From contig NC_018681.1 in NCBI RefSeq assembly GCF_000250675.2, forward strand, positions 6,200,001 to 6,264,000: a DNA stretch of 64,000 nt, in the 5' to 3' direction. Of this stretch, positions 1 through 8,359 are shown one piece after another. Position 1 is the stretch's first letter; each line of letters opens with the position of its first letter. A program made the position numbers and the translations under genes. This DNA comes from Nocardia brasiliensis ATCC 700358. Lineage in GTDB: Bacteria; Actinomycetota; Actinomycetes; Mycobacteriales; Mycobacteriaceae. The notes beneath the pieces were generated by a model, which had not been told where the DNA came from, ran no database searches, and was given only the letters and a program-made list of their open reading frames with translations.

Positions 1-57
1 GGCTAACTGCCAGCACGTGCCCAACCCGGTTTGATTCGCGGAAAGGTGTCGACTGTA

Positions 58-930
58 GTGAAGATCTCGAGGCACTGGACACATCTCGCCGCGACGGTGC
101 TCGCGGCGCTCACCCTCACCGCGCTGTCCGCGGTTCCGGCCGCGGCCGGACCGGAGACGGACGCCCTCTACAACTCCGCCCAGCGCAACTTCACCGACGG
201 TGACGACGTCGCGGGCCGCGCCGACCTGCGCAACCTGATCGGCGCGGACCCCAACGACGCCGAAGCCCTTGCCCTGCAAGCGATCTGGTCGCACTACGCG
301 AACGACCTGCCCGCGCTGGCCGACGCGATGGCGCGGTTGAACCTCCTCGATCCGCAATTGGCGGCGGGTACCAACAATGTGCTCGGCGCCATCGGCGCGG
401 CGGTCGGCACGCTGCCCAACCCGATGCCCGCGCTGATCGGCCCGGAGACCGGGATCGTCGTGCTCGGCTACGGGCTGCTACCGGACGGCGCGCTGCGCCC
501 CGAACTGGTGAATCGCTTGATCGCGGCCTGGCTGCAGTCGATCGCGGCACCGTTGTCGCCGATCGTGGTGACCGGCGGCAACCCGCAGAACGGGATCGCC
601 GAGGCCGATGCCATGGCCGGTTGGCTGATCGGGCACGGGGTACCGCCGACTCGCATCCACGTGGAGAACCGGGCCGGCTCGACCGTGCAGAACGCGTTGT
701 TCGCCACCAGGATGTTGCGCGATGTCGGCGCGACCAGCGCGGTGGTGGTCACCTCCCCCAACCACATCCGGCGCGCGGTCGCCGATTTCATCGTCGCGGG
801 CACCCGGGTGGTCGGCGCGACCACGTCGCTGGATCAACTGGTCTCGCAGCTGCCGCCGCCCTCGCGCCAATCGCAGCGCGGCATCTACCTCGACGCCACC
901 CGCACCTTCCAACTGGATACCGCACGCTGA
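58..930 (+). CDS. Secreted YdcF/DUF218-family protein
   Basis: This is a probable exported protein of the YdcF/SanA/ElyC (DUF218) family. The fold is linked to envelope and peptidoglycan functions in other bacteria, but the substrate is unknown. The N-terminus is a signal peptide with a basic start, a hydrophobic stretch and an AAAG-type cleavage region. The family core begins at about residue 125 (VVLGYGLLPDG) and continues through VVTGGNPQNG, an E-A-D-AM stretch, a VENRAGST segment and VVTSPNHIRR. The GTG at 58 is preferred because GGAAAGG lies about 11 bases upstream; in-frame TTG (31) and GTG (46) are alternatives. It precedes the methyltransferase gene on the same strand, with a 79-81 base gap. 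The family call is confident and the role is not. Confidence 0.8.
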   Translation: MKISRHWTHLAATVLAALTLTALSAVPAAAGPETDALYNSAQRNFTDGDDVAGRADLRNLIGADPNDAEALALQAIWSHYANDLPALADAMARLNLLDPQLAAGTNNVLGAIGAAVGTLPNPMPALIGPETGIVVLGYGLLPDGALRPELVNRLIAAWLQSIAAPLSPIVVTGGNPQNGIAEADAMAGWLIGHGVPPTRIHVENRAGSTVQNALFATRMLRDVGATSAVVVTSPNHIRRAVADFIVAGTRVVGATTSLDQLVSQLPPPSRQSQRGIYLDATRTFQLDTAR

Positions 931-1011
931 CCCCGCTGGGCGGCTCCGTGCGCGAGGTCACCGAATAACCGCTGGCCAGACCTGATCCGGGCACGGCAGT
1001 ATGGCCGGGTG

Positions 1012-1812
1012 ATGGCAGGCAGAACCGAGGTGGTCGCGACGCTGCGGGCGGCGGGATGCGTTTTCGCCGAGGACGAGGCCCGCCTGCTCACCGCCGCCGC
1101 GGCCGACACCGGCGCCGATCTGGACGACCTGGTGGCCCGGCGGGTGGCGGGCACGCCGCTGGAGCACCTGCTCGGCTGGGCCGAGTTCCACGGCTTACGC
1201 GTCGTGGTCGCGCCGGGCGTCTTCGTGCCGCGGCAACGCACCGCGTTCCTGGTCGAGGAAGCGGCCGCGCTGGCTCGCACCCGGACCCGGCATCAGATGG
1301 TGGTCGATCTGTGTTGCGGCTCAGGCGCTTTGGGCTTGGCCCTGGCCACCATCCTCGCGGCCGAGCAGCGGCCCGCGACGCTGGCCGCCGCCGATATCGA
1401 TCCGGTCGCGGTGGACTGCGCGCGCCGCAACCTGACCGCGCTCGGCGCCCCGGTCTATCAGGGCGACCTCTTCGATCCGCTCCCCGAGGAACTGCTCGGC
1501 TGCATCGATATCCTGCTCGCCAACACCCCGTACGTTCCGTCCGACATGATCGCGCGGATGCCCCCGGAGGCCAGGGACCACGAACCGCGCGCCGCGCTGG
1601 ACGGCGGGCCCGACGGTCTCGACATCTTCCGCCGCGTCGCCGCGGGCGCGCGGTCATGGCTCGCCCCCGGCGGCCACCTGCTGGTGGAAGCCGATGCGGC
1701 ACAGACAGAATCCGCGCTCGCGGTGCTGGCCGAGCACGGTCTCGCCGGCCGGATCGCCACCTCGCCGGAGCAGTACGCCACCGTCGTGATCGGCACCAAA
1801 CCGACCGGGTGA
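1012..1812 (+). CDS. PrmC/HemK-related protein N5-glutamine methyltransferase (putative)
   Basis: This is a class I SAM-dependent methyltransferase of the PrmC-related group, which modifies or is thought to modify glutamine in release factors. The SAM-binding motif VVDLCCGSGALGLAL lies near residue 95, followed by an acidic motif (AADIDPVAVDCA). The substrate motif is NTPYVP where true PrmC has NPPY, and the family tail EARDHEP-ALDGGPDGLD follows it. The altered motif places the protein in the PrmC-like paralogue family rather than as the housekeeping PrmC, so the substrate is uncertain. The ATG at 1012 is directly preceded by an in-frame GTG at 1009, and no clear Shine-Dalgarno separates them. 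The stop lies 5 bases from the convergent SDR gene. Confidence 0.8.
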   Translation: MAGRTEVVATLRAAGCVFAEDEARLLTAAAADTGADLDDLVARRVAGTPLEHLLGWAEFHGLRVVVAPGVFVPRQRTAFLVEEAAALARTRTRHQMVVDLCCGSGALGLALATILAAEQRPATLAAADIDPVAVDCARRNLTALGAPVYQGDLFDPLPEELLGCIDILLANTPYVPSDMIARMPPEARDHEPRAALDGGPDGLDIFRRVAAGARSWLAPGGHLLVEADAAQTESALAVLAEHGLAGRIATSPEQYATVVIGTKPTG

Positions 1813-1816
1813 GGCG

Positions 1817-2647
1817 CTACTTCTTGCGGCCGGTGAACTGGTCCATGGAGTGGTAGACGCCGACCGAGTTGAGGAACAGGTCGCGCAGCTTGATCGGGAG
1901 CAGCCCGGAGATCGCCTTGTTGAGCCGTGAGGTCCAGGGCAGGATCACCAGCGGCGTCCCGTTCTTCATCTCGCGCCACGAGGTGTCCACCACCTCGTCC
2001 TGCTCCAGGATCGGCGTGAACAGGAAGCCCTTCGCGCCGTCGAACATGCCGGTGTTGATGTAGGTCGGGCAGACGGTGGTCACCTTGACGTGCTGGTGAC
2101 CCGCCTGCTCGAGTTCGATGCGCACCGAATCGGACCAGCCGAGCGCCGCCCACTTGGACGCCGCGTAGACGCTCATCCGCGGATTGGACACCAGACCCGC
2201 CGACGACGCGATGGTCAGCACGCGCGCCTCGGTCGAGCCGGCCACCATGGCGGGCAGGAATTCCAGCGTGACGTACATGGGGGCGTGCGCGTTGATGGCC
2301 ATCGTCTGCGCGATATCGGCCCGGTTCTCGGTGTCCCAGAAGTAACTGTTGCCGCGCACGATGCCGGCGTTGTTGACCAGGATGTCGATGCCGCCGACCT
2401 CGGCGCGGACCGACTCCGCCGCCTCGGCGATGGCCTGCGGCGCCGACACGTCGACCACGAAGTGGTGGATGTCGCCGCCCTGCGCGGTCAGCTCGGCGGC
2501 GGTCTCCTTCAGCGCCACCTCGTTGATGTCCCACAGCACTACGGCGGCCGCGCCCTCGCGCACCGCGCGTTCGGCGAACAGCTTGCCCAGGCCCATGGCG
2601 GCACCCGTGACGAGCACCCTCTTACCCGCAACCGTGTCGAGTTTCAT
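1817..2647 (-). CDS. Short-chain dehydrogenase/reductase (SDR)
   Basis: This is a 276-residue classical SDR oxidoreductase using NAD(P)H. Visible motifs are the cofactor loop VTGAAMGLGK near residue 12, the structural LVNNAGIV, the catalytic serine region TIASSAGL, and the catalytic YAASK. The C-terminal tail is longer than the minimal SDR and ends in basic residues (GRKK). The ATG at 2647 has AGGGGA just upstream. It follows the aldehyde dehydrogenase gene on the same strand by about 30 bases, so the two probably form an operon acting on an alcohol/aldehyde or keto substrate, controlled by the divergent TetR gene. The substrate cannot be read from the sequence. Confidence 0.88.
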   Translation of the reverse strand: MKLDTVAGKRVLVTGAAMGLGKLFAERAVREGAAAVVLWDINEVALKETAAELTAQGGDIHHFVVDVSAPQAIAEAAESVRAEVGGIDILVNNAGIVRGNSYFWDTENRADIAQTMAINAHAPMYVTLEFLPAMVAGSTEARVLTIASSAGLVSNPRMSVYAASKWAALGWSDSVRIELEQAGHQHVKVTTVCPTYINTGMFDGAKGFLFTPILEQDEVVDTSWREMKNGTPLVILPWTSRLNKAISGLLPIKLRDLFLNSVGVYHSMDQFTGRKK

Positions 2648-2679
2648 CCGTCCCCTGTCTTTGCTCGGTATCGCCGGAG

Positions 2680-4251
2680 TCATTTCTGGCGCAGTGTTTT
2701 CATGACGCCGAAGTAGAGCGTCATGGTTTTGGCCCACAGCTGTTCGGACATGCCGGGCAACGGCGCGATCGGCAGCACCCGCTGCACCGCGATGGTCTGG
2801 GTGTCGATGTATTTCAGCAGGCCCTCGGGGCCGTGCCGGCGACCGGTGCCGGAGATGCCGAGTCCGCCCGACGGCGCGTCGGCACTGCCCCAGGCCGCGA
2901 TGAAGCCCTCGTTGACGTTCACCGATCCGGCGTTGATCCGGGCCGCGACCGCGCGGCCCCGCTCGGTGTCCTTCGTCCACACGCTGGCGTTGAGGCCGTA
3001 GGCGGTGTCGTTGGCCTGTTCGACCGCCTCGTCGTCACTGGCGACCCGATAGATCGAGACGACCGGGCCGAAGGTTTCCTCGCGATACACCGTCATACCG
3101 GGACGCACCCCGCTCAGCACGGTCGGCTCATAGAAGTACGGCCCCAGCTCGGGGCGCGCCCGGCCGCCCGCGAGCACCGTCGCGCCCTTGGCCACCGCGT
3201 CCTCGACATGCGTTCGGACCGTGTCCAATTGGCGTGGGAAGGTGAGCGAGCCCATGTCGCTGTCGAAGTTCAGGTCCGCGCCGAGCGTAATTTTCTCGAC
3301 GTGCCCGACGAATTCGCGGACGAACTGGTCATATACCTTCTCGTGCACATAGATTCGCTCCATCGATTCGCAGAGCTGCCCGGCCGACGCGAAGCAGGCG
3401 CGAATGGCGATCTTGGCCGCCCGCGCCACGTCGGCGTCGGCCAGCACCACCAGCGGGTTCTTCCCGCCGAGTTCGAGCGAGTAGCCGATGAGCCGCTCGC
3501 CCGCCTGTCGCGCGATGGTGCGGCCGGTGGCGCTGGAACCGGTGTAGTCGACATAGTCTGCGCGGCCGATCACCTCGCCGCCGATCACCGAACCGCGGCC
3601 GAGTACCGCCTGCCACAACCCTTTCGGCAGCCCGGCCCGTTCGGCGGCGTCGATCGCCCACAGCGCGATGAGCGCGGTCTGGTTGTCCGGTCGCGCCACC
3701 ACCGCGTTGCCCGCGACCAGGGCGGGCAGCGCGTCGGAGACGGCGAGGGCGAGCGGGTAGTTCCACGGTGAGATGACCGCGACCACGCCCTTCGGGCGGT
3801 GCCGCACGTCGACCCGGGTCAGCACCGGCAGCACACCGCGTGGCTTGCGGGTGGCGAGCAGTTTCGGGGCGACCTGCGCGTAGTACCTGGCATTGACCGC
3901 GACATCGCCGACCTCGTCGAAGGCGTGCGCCCGGGACTTGCCGGTCTCGGTCTGCACGATGTCGAGCACGACATCCTGCTCGGCCAGCACGATGTCGTGG
4001 AAGCGACGCAGCACGGCGGCCCGCTCCCGGACCGGGCGGCGCGCCCATTCCTGCTGCACCGCCCGCGCGGTCGCGAAGGCGCGGTCGATATCGGCGACCG
4101 AGGACTGGGGCAGATCGGCGATCTTGCGTCCGGTGGCGGGGGCGAACACCTCGACGGCGGGCGCGCCGCCCGCGACGGCACGCTCGAGCAGGGGCTGGAC
4201 CAGCGCCGACGGCAGGGCGTCGGCGGCAGCCAGCGGGGAGGCGGTGGTCAT
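2680..4251 (-). CDS. gabD2: Succinate-semialdehyde dehydrogenase-like aldehyde dehydrogenase
   Basis: This is an NAD(P)-dependent aldehyde dehydrogenase of 523 residues. It carries the ISPWNYP segment, the FTGSS-like cofactor motif (YTGSSATG), the catalytic glutamate in ELGGKNP and the catalytic cysteine in AGQLCESMERI. The C-terminal motif RRHGPEGLLKY and overall order resemble the mycobacterial GabD2 succinic semialdehyde dehydrogenases from memory, which is the basis for the symbol. Related aldehydes remain possible substrates. The ATG at 4251 has GAGAGGG upstream; the longer in-frame ATG at 4278 lacks one. It is first in a probable operon with the downstream SDR, and is divergent from a TetR gene across a region containing a 12-bp palindrome. 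Confidence 0.82.
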   Translation of the reverse strand: MTTASPLAAADALPSALVQPLLERAVAGGAPAVEVFAPATGRKIADLPQSSVADIDRAFATARAVQQEWARRPVRERAAVLRRFHDIVLAEQDVVLDIVQTETGKSRAHAFDEVGDVAVNARYYAQVAPKLLATRKPRGVLPVLTRVDVRHRPKGVVAVISPWNYPLALAVSDALPALVAGNAVVARPDNQTALIALWAIDAAERAGLPKGLWQAVLGRGSVIGGEVIGRADYVDYTGSSATGRTIARQAGERLIGYSLELGGKNPLVVLADADVARAAKIAIRACFASAGQLCESMERIYVHEKVYDQFVREFVGHVEKITLGADLNFDSDMGSLTFPRQLDTVRTHVEDAVAKGATVLAGGRARPELGPYFYEPTVLSGVRPGMTVYREETFGPVVSIYRVASDDEAVEQANDTAYGLNASVWTKDTERGRAVAARINAGSVNVNEGFIAAWGSADAPSGGLGISGTGRRHGPEGLLKYIDTQTIAVQRVLPIAPLPGMSEQLWAKTMTLYFGVMKTLRQK

Positions 4252-4284
4252 CGTCGGCCCTCTCGATCTGCGTGCCATTAACTG

Positions 4285-4296
4285 AACACTAGTGTT
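4285..4296. promoter_or_regulatory. Perfect palindrome AACACTAGTGTT, candidate TetR operator
   Basis: A perfect 12-bp palindrome lies in the 148-bp gap between the divergent aldehyde dehydrogenase and TetR genes, about 35 bp upstream of the dehydrogenase start. Its size and position fit an operator for the adjacent TetR protein. Binding is inferred, not shown. Confidence 0.6.
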
Positions 4297-4399
4297 AGAT
4301 TAATGGACATGCCGCGCTTCGTGTCAAGCTGTTCGTCATGGAACACAGACATGGCAGGCTGCCGACTGTGAGGCAGCACCATGGGGGTGGCGCCGCGTC

Positions 4400-5071
4400 G
4401 TGACCGAGGCGACCACGCGGCGGGGCCGCCCGCCGCAGACCCGGGAGCAGGCCGAGGAGGTGCGCGCCCGCATCGTGCTGGCCACCGCGGAAGTGTTCAC
4501 CCGCAACGGTTCTCGCGGACTGAGCGTCGCGCAGATCATCGAGCAGGCCGGGCTGGCCAGGCCGACCTTCTACCGTTACTTCGGCAACGCGACCGAGCCG
4601 CTGCACGTCCTGCTGGAAACCTCGAACGCCGGGCTGGTCGACGGTATCGCCGCGGCCCTCGCCGGCACCGACGAACCCGTCGAGCTGGGCATCCGGCTGA
4701 TCGACGCCTATCTGGCCTGGGCCGGCGGGCACGGCGCGATGCTGCGGCCGCTGTTCGCCGAACTACACGACCCCGCCTCGCCGGTGTCCGCCTACCGGGA
4801 ACGCGCGCTCGACGACATCCGAAACCTGGTCCGCGCGACCTTCACCGAGCTGGGCCGGCCGGTCCCGAGCCCGATCGACCTCGACGCGGCCCTGCACGTC
4901 TGCGAGTACGTCGTCTATCGGATCTCGTCCGGCACCGCACCCGGCGCGGAGCCCGATCCGGCGACCGTCGCCGAGGCCCGGCTCACCATGATCCGGGTGC
5001 TGCTGACCACCCTCGGCACCCGCGCCGATCTCGCGTATGCGCTGGATCTGCCCGGTATCTTCCCGCACTGA
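4400..5071 (+). CDS. TetR-family transcriptional regulator
   Basis: This is a 223-residue TetR/AcrR-type regulator. The N-terminal DNA-binding helices are visible from residue 20 to 65, with the recognition helix around GLARPTFYRYFGN. The rest is a divergent ligand-binding domain. A glycine/arginine/proline stretch precedes the HTH (RRGRPPQT), as is common in actinobacteria. The GTG start at 4400 has a weak GGGGGTGG upstream. It is divergent from the aldehyde dehydrogenase-SDR operon and is the likely repressor of that operon through the palindrome at 4285-4296. The effector is unknown. Confidence 0.88.
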   Translation: MTEATTRRGRPPQTREQAEEVRARIVLATAEVFTRNGSRGLSVAQIIEQAGLARPTFYRYFGNATEPLHVLLETSNAGLVDGIAAALAGTDEPVELGIRLIDAYLAWAGGHGAMLRPLFAELHDPASPVSAYRERALDDIRNLVRATFTELGRPVPSPIDLDAALHVCEYVVYRISSGTAPGAEPDPATVAEARLTMIRVLLTTLGTRADLAYALDLPGIFPH

Positions 5072-5139
5072 CCCGAGCGCACTCGTACGTTTCAGCCCCG
5101 CGAACCCGGCGAGCGTCGTTGATCGCCGAGTCCACAGGT

Positions 5140-6018
5140 TCATTGGGATGCGTTGTCCCGCATCGGCGCCGGGGCGAAACGTTCGGTATGCACGGTGGCG
5201 GTCGGGTCGTGCAGGGCGAGCAGTTCCCGGCCGGCCTCGGCGAGCACCGGCGGGCCGCAGACGTACACCGCGGCGCCCGTGGGTGTCTGCGCGAAGATCA
5301 TGCGCGGATCGGGCAGGCCGAATTCGTCGTCTGGGCGTACCACCACATCCCCGCCGGTGAGCCGGGCCAGCTCGCACAGGAACGGCATCCTGGCCCGCGA
5401 TCGGCCGAAATACATGAGCCGCCAGGGTGTTCCGGCGCGCTCGGCGGCAACGACCATCGGCAGGATCGGCGTGATTCCGATCCCACCGGCGACGAATAGA
5501 TAACGCGCAGCGGCCAGCAGCGCAAAGGCGTTGCGCGGCCCACGGATCGGCAGCCGGTCGCCGACGCGCAACCGCTCGTGCACCTCACGCGAGCCGCCGT
5601 CGCCGTGCTCGAGATAGCGCACCGCGATGCGGTAGTACTCCCGGTCGGCCGGGTCGTTCGTCAGCGAATACTGCCGCAGCCGACCGGACGGCAGACACAG
5701 CTCGATATGCGCCCCTGGCGTCCAAGCGGGCAAGGCATCCCCATCCGGATCGCGCAGCCGCAGGCTGACGACGCCGTCGGCCTCGGGCTCGATCCGGTCG
5801 ACGACGACCTCGAAACCGTTGCGGCGCAGTGACTGCGGTAATGTCTCGGCGAGCATCGCGGGACGTTGCCCGGCCGGCTGCACCGGCCGCCGCAGCGCGA
5901 CGCGCGGCGTGATCGTCGGCTCGCCGGAGCGGAAAGCGGCTGGGCCCGTACCGAACTCGAAGGTCACGGCGCATGTGCGACGCACCTGCGGCTGATCGAC
6001 GTAGCCAGTAGAGCCCAT
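5140..6018 (-). CDS. PDR/VanB-type ferredoxin reductase lacking the 2Fe-2S domain
   Basis: This is an oxygenase-reductase-type flavoprotein. An N-terminal leader of about 60 residues is followed by the flavin domain with RQYSLTNDP (FMN/FAD contact), the GPRNAF turn, the NAD(P) domain with VAGGIGITPILPM, and VYCGPP-like VYVCGPPVLAE. Members of this family usually continue with a plant-type ferredoxin domain carrying four cysteines. Here the protein stops right after the HTERFAPAP hinge, and no CxxxxC ferredoxin motif is present in the remaining 68 bases before the convergent TetR gene. It may therefore donate electrons to a separate ferredoxin or be a degraded reductase. The ATG at 6018 has GAGGA upstream; an internal ATG at residue 55 is a less likely start. 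It is divergent from a second TetR gene. Confidence 0.82.
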   Translation of the reverse strand: MGSTGYVDQPQVRRTCAVTFEFGTGPAAFRSGEPTITPRVALRRPVQPAGQRPAMLAETLPQSLRRNGFEVVVDRIEPEADGVVSLRLRDPDGDALPAWTPGAHIELCLPSGRLRQYSLTNDPADREYYRIAVRYLEHGDGGSREVHERLRVGDRLPIRGPRNAFALLAAARYLFVAGGIGITPILPMVVAAERAGTPWRLMYFGRSRARMPFLCELARLTGGDVVVRPDDEFGLPDPRMIFAQTPTGAAVYVCGPPVLAEAGRELLALHDPTATVHTERFAPAPMRDNASQ

Positions 6019-6067
6019 CTCGCATCCTCATCTCTGATCGGCGAAGCACAAGCGTTCTCGCAATCTA

Positions 6068-6080
6068 TTGATGACATCAA
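6068..6080. promoter_or_regulatory. Inverted repeat TTGATG-A-CATCAA, candidate operator
   Basis: A perfect 6+1+6 inverted repeat lies 50 bp upstream of the reductase start, in the 114-bp divergent region shared with the TetR gene at 6133. It is one of two dyads here and probably a regulator or promoter site for the reductase gene. Function is inferred from position. Confidence 0.45.
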
Positions 6081-6096
6081 GTGCTGTCAACATCAC

Positions 6097-6112
6097 CCGA
6101 TGTCGACATCGG
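6097..6112. promoter_or_regulatory. Perfect 16-bp palindrome CCGATGTCGACATCGG, candidate TetR operator
   Basis: A fully symmetric 16-bp palindrome lies 21 bp upstream of the TetR start at 6133, between the divergent reductase and regulator genes. It shares the GATG/CATC half-site with the dyad at 6068-6080, which supports two related sites for one dimeric regulator. Confidence 0.6.
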
Positions 6113-6132
6113 AGCTGTGAGAAGATGGCGCC

Positions 6133-6798
6133 ATGGCCGCCGAAGACGACGGAGCGATCCCCGGGATGCGCCGCTGGCGTGGCCGGTCCCCCGCCGCTCG
6201 GGTCGCCATGCGCCGCGACCAGCTGATCGAGGCGTGCACCGAACTGATGGCGACGATCGGCGCGGCGGACACCTCGATGCGCGGAGTATGCAGGCAGGCC
6301 GGGCTCACCGAACGCTATTTCTACGAGAGTTTTCCCAATCTCGACGCATTGCTCACCACCGTGCTCGACACCGTGGTGCTCGGCGCCCGGGACCGACTAC
6401 TCGCGGCGTTACCCTCGGCCCCGATCCAGCGCGCCGCCATGTTCCGGCACCTGGTCACCGTGTTCACCGACTACCTCACCGAGGATCGGCGCCGCGGCCG
6501 GATCATGTTCGTCGAATCGCAGGCCACCCCGGTGCTCATGCCCCGCGCCAACCAGCTCATCGGATTATTCACGGCGCCGATCGCCTTGACGATCGGCGCC
6601 GGCGACTACACCGACCCCGGACCCGACGAGCACGACAGCGCACTCAACGCCAGCGCCATCTTCGGCGCGCTGGCCTATCTCTACCGGCCCTGGCTGGACG
6701 GCGAGATCCCGGTCTCCCGAGAACGATTCGACGAGCACGCCGCGACCGTGCTGGAAAACGTTGCCCGAGTGCGCTCTTCGGCCAATTCAGCCACCTAG
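6133..6798 (+). CDS. TetR-family transcriptional regulator
   Basis: This is a 221-residue TetR-type regulator with an HTH around residues 30-65 (SMRGVCRQAGLTERYFYESF) and an alpha-helical ligand-binding domain. The atypical N-terminus (acidic, then RRWRGRSPAARVAMRR) precedes the HTH. The ATG at 6133 has GAGAAG upstream. It is divergent from the PDR-type reductase, with two GATG/CATC dyads in the gap, so autoregulation and control of the reductase are likely. The ligand is unknown. It is followed by a 500-bp non-coding region and the beta-lactone operon on the same strand. It could act on that operon as well, but nothing in the sequence requires it. Confidence 0.87.
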   Translation: MAAEDDGAIPGMRRWRGRSPAARVAMRRDQLIEACTELMATIGAADTSMRGVCRQAGLTERYFYESFPNLDALLTTVLDTVVLGARDRLLAALPSAPIQRAAMFRHLVTVFTDYLTEDRRRGRIMFVESQATPVLMPRANQLIGLFTAPIALTIGAGDYTDPGPDEHDSALNASAIFGALAYLYRPWLDGEIPVSRERFDEHAATVLENVARVRSSANSAT

Positions 6799-7301
6799 GG
6801 CAAGAATTCATCCGATGTATCCGGCGGTCGCCGATCGCCCCCTCCCCAGCCGCGAACACGGGTTCCCTTCAGCCTCAACACAGTTGATGACGCGGCAAGC
6901 ATCACCCGGTGCAGGCGGTCGGCCGACGATCGCGTGTGACTCGCAGTGAAGTCACTCACATCCGAGATCCGGAGGTACCGCAGGCCGAGCCGCCGCGGCG
7001 CAGTTAGCTAAAAGTTAGCCATATCCGCCAGCGCGCCCAACCGGGACGATCGGCCCAACTCCGGCGCCGGACCGTCAAACCTGTTGCAGACGACGGAAAT
7101 TTACCCGCGCGCGCCGCTGTCATCGCACCATAGCCAGCCGGTCACCAGTTAGTGATACCTCACGGCACACATACTCGAAAATGCATGCGCGACTGGACAT
7201 GTGGGCCGAGGCGGTTGTTGTTACCGTCGGGTAGTGTCCGACGCACCGAAGATCAGAGACGATCGCGGAACCGTATTTTCTCCACGATTTCAGGAGCGCG
7301 C
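6799..7301 (+). promoter_or_regulatory. Leader/promoter region of the beta-lactone operon with GTTAGC direct repeats
   Basis: This 503-bp stretch holds no convincing gene. It contains two direct copies of GTTAGC at 7003-7008 and 7014-7019, 11 bp apart. That is one helical turn, a spacing used by SARP and OmpR-type activators. A GTGA-N4-TCAC dyad lies at 7152-7163. The operon start at 7302 is preceded by AGGAG at 7292-7296. The base composition is somewhat less GC-rich than the neighbouring genes. The exact promoter could not be assigned. Confidence 0.45.
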
Positions 7302-8351
7302 GTGTCGCATTCTCGATTCGAATCCATCGGCGCCTATCTGCCTTCGAATGTCGTCACCACCCAGGAGCTGCTCTCCCGGCTGCAGGAACCTCCCTCTTTC
7401 GATCTCGAGAAGATCACCGGCGTCAAGGAACGTCGCGTGCACGACACCAGGCCGGAGTCGTACGAGGACTCGTTCGCGATCGCGATGAAGGCGGCGCAGG
7501 ACTGTCTGTCCAGGTCACGATACGACGCCGCGGAACTCGACGTGATCATCTCCACCTCGATCACGCGGAGCAACCACGCCACCCGCATGTACATGGAGCC
7601 GTCCTTCGCGGGGTCGATAAGCCGCCTTATCGGAGCGCAGAAGGCCATTACTTTCGACGTTTCCAACGCGTGCGCCGGAATGCTCACCGGCACCTACATT
7701 CTCGATCGGATGATCCGTTCCGGGGCCGTGCGCAACGGCATGGTGGTCAGCGGCGAGGCCATTACTCCGATCGCCGACACCGCGGTCGCGGAGATTTCCG
7801 AGAAATACGATCTGCAGTTCGCCTCGCTCTCGGTGGGCGACTCGGGCGCGGCGGTCGTGCTCGACCAGGCGGTGGACGACGACGACAAGATCCACTACAT
7901 CGAGTTGATGACCGCCTCGGAGTACTCGCACCTGTGTCTCGGCATGCCGAGCGACAAGAGCCAGGGTGTTGCGCTGTATACCGACAACCGCAAAATGCAC
8001 AACGAAGACCGCTTCCTTTTGGGCACCAACAGCCAGATCAACTATCTGGAAGCCCAGGGCCGCACCTTCGCCGACGAGAAGTTCGACTACGTCATCCACC
8101 ACCAGTTCGGCGCGGCCGCGATTCCGTGGATGAACGCCATCTGCGAGCGCGAGTTCGGCACCCCGATGCCGCCTGATCTGCGGGTCATCGAGAAGTACGG
8201 AAACACCTCCACCACTTCGCATTTCATCGTTCTGCACGATCAGCTCAGCGAGCAGAACATTCCGGCGGGCTCGAAGCTGCTGATGATCCCGGCCGCCTCC
8301 GGCATCGTGACCGGCTTCCTGTCCACCACCATCTCGTCTCTGAAGGTCTGA
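7302..8351 (+). CDS. nltA: OleA/LstA-type ketosynthase, beta-lactone pathway (catalytic subunit)
   Basis: This is a 349-residue thiolase-fold enzyme of the KASIII/OleA group, predicted to perform head-to-head Claisen condensation of two acyl-CoAs to a 2-alkyl-3-keto acid. The nucleophile lies in SNACAGM near residue 127. The histidine (VIHHQFG) and asparagine (YGNTSTTS) of the triad are present, as is a conserved MEPSFAG segment. The GTG at 7302 has AGGAG five bases upstream; the ATG upstream at 7152 would add a leader unlike the family. It begins a tightly packed operon, and the next gene is a second, cysteine-less member of the family. This is the arrangement of nltA/nltB (nocardiolactone) and lstA/lstB (lipstatin). 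The symbol assignment follows gene order. Confidence 0.88.
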   Translation: MSHSRFESIGAYLPSNVVTTQELLSRLQEPPSFDLEKITGVKERRVHDTRPESYEDSFAIAMKAAQDCLSRSRYDAAELDVIISTSITRSNHATRMYMEPSFAGSISRLIGAQKAITFDVSNACAGMLTGTYILDRMIRSGAVRNGMVVSGEAITPIADTAVAEISEKYDLQFASLSVGDSGAAVVLDQAVDDDDKIHYIELMTASEYSHLCLGMPSDKSQGVALYTDNRKMHNEDRFLLGTNSQINYLEAQGRTFADEKFDYVIHHQFGAAAIPWMNAICEREFGTPMPPDLRVIEKYGNTSTTSHFIVLHDQLSEQNIPAGSKLLMIPAASGIVTGFLSTTISSLKV

Positions 8352-8359
8352 GGTCAGCC

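Noticed and set aside
5072..5139. Hairpin terminator or lost ferredoxin domain in the gap between the TetR gene and the reductase
   Set aside because: Only a weak 5-6-bp stem was found, and no frame contains the cysteine motif.
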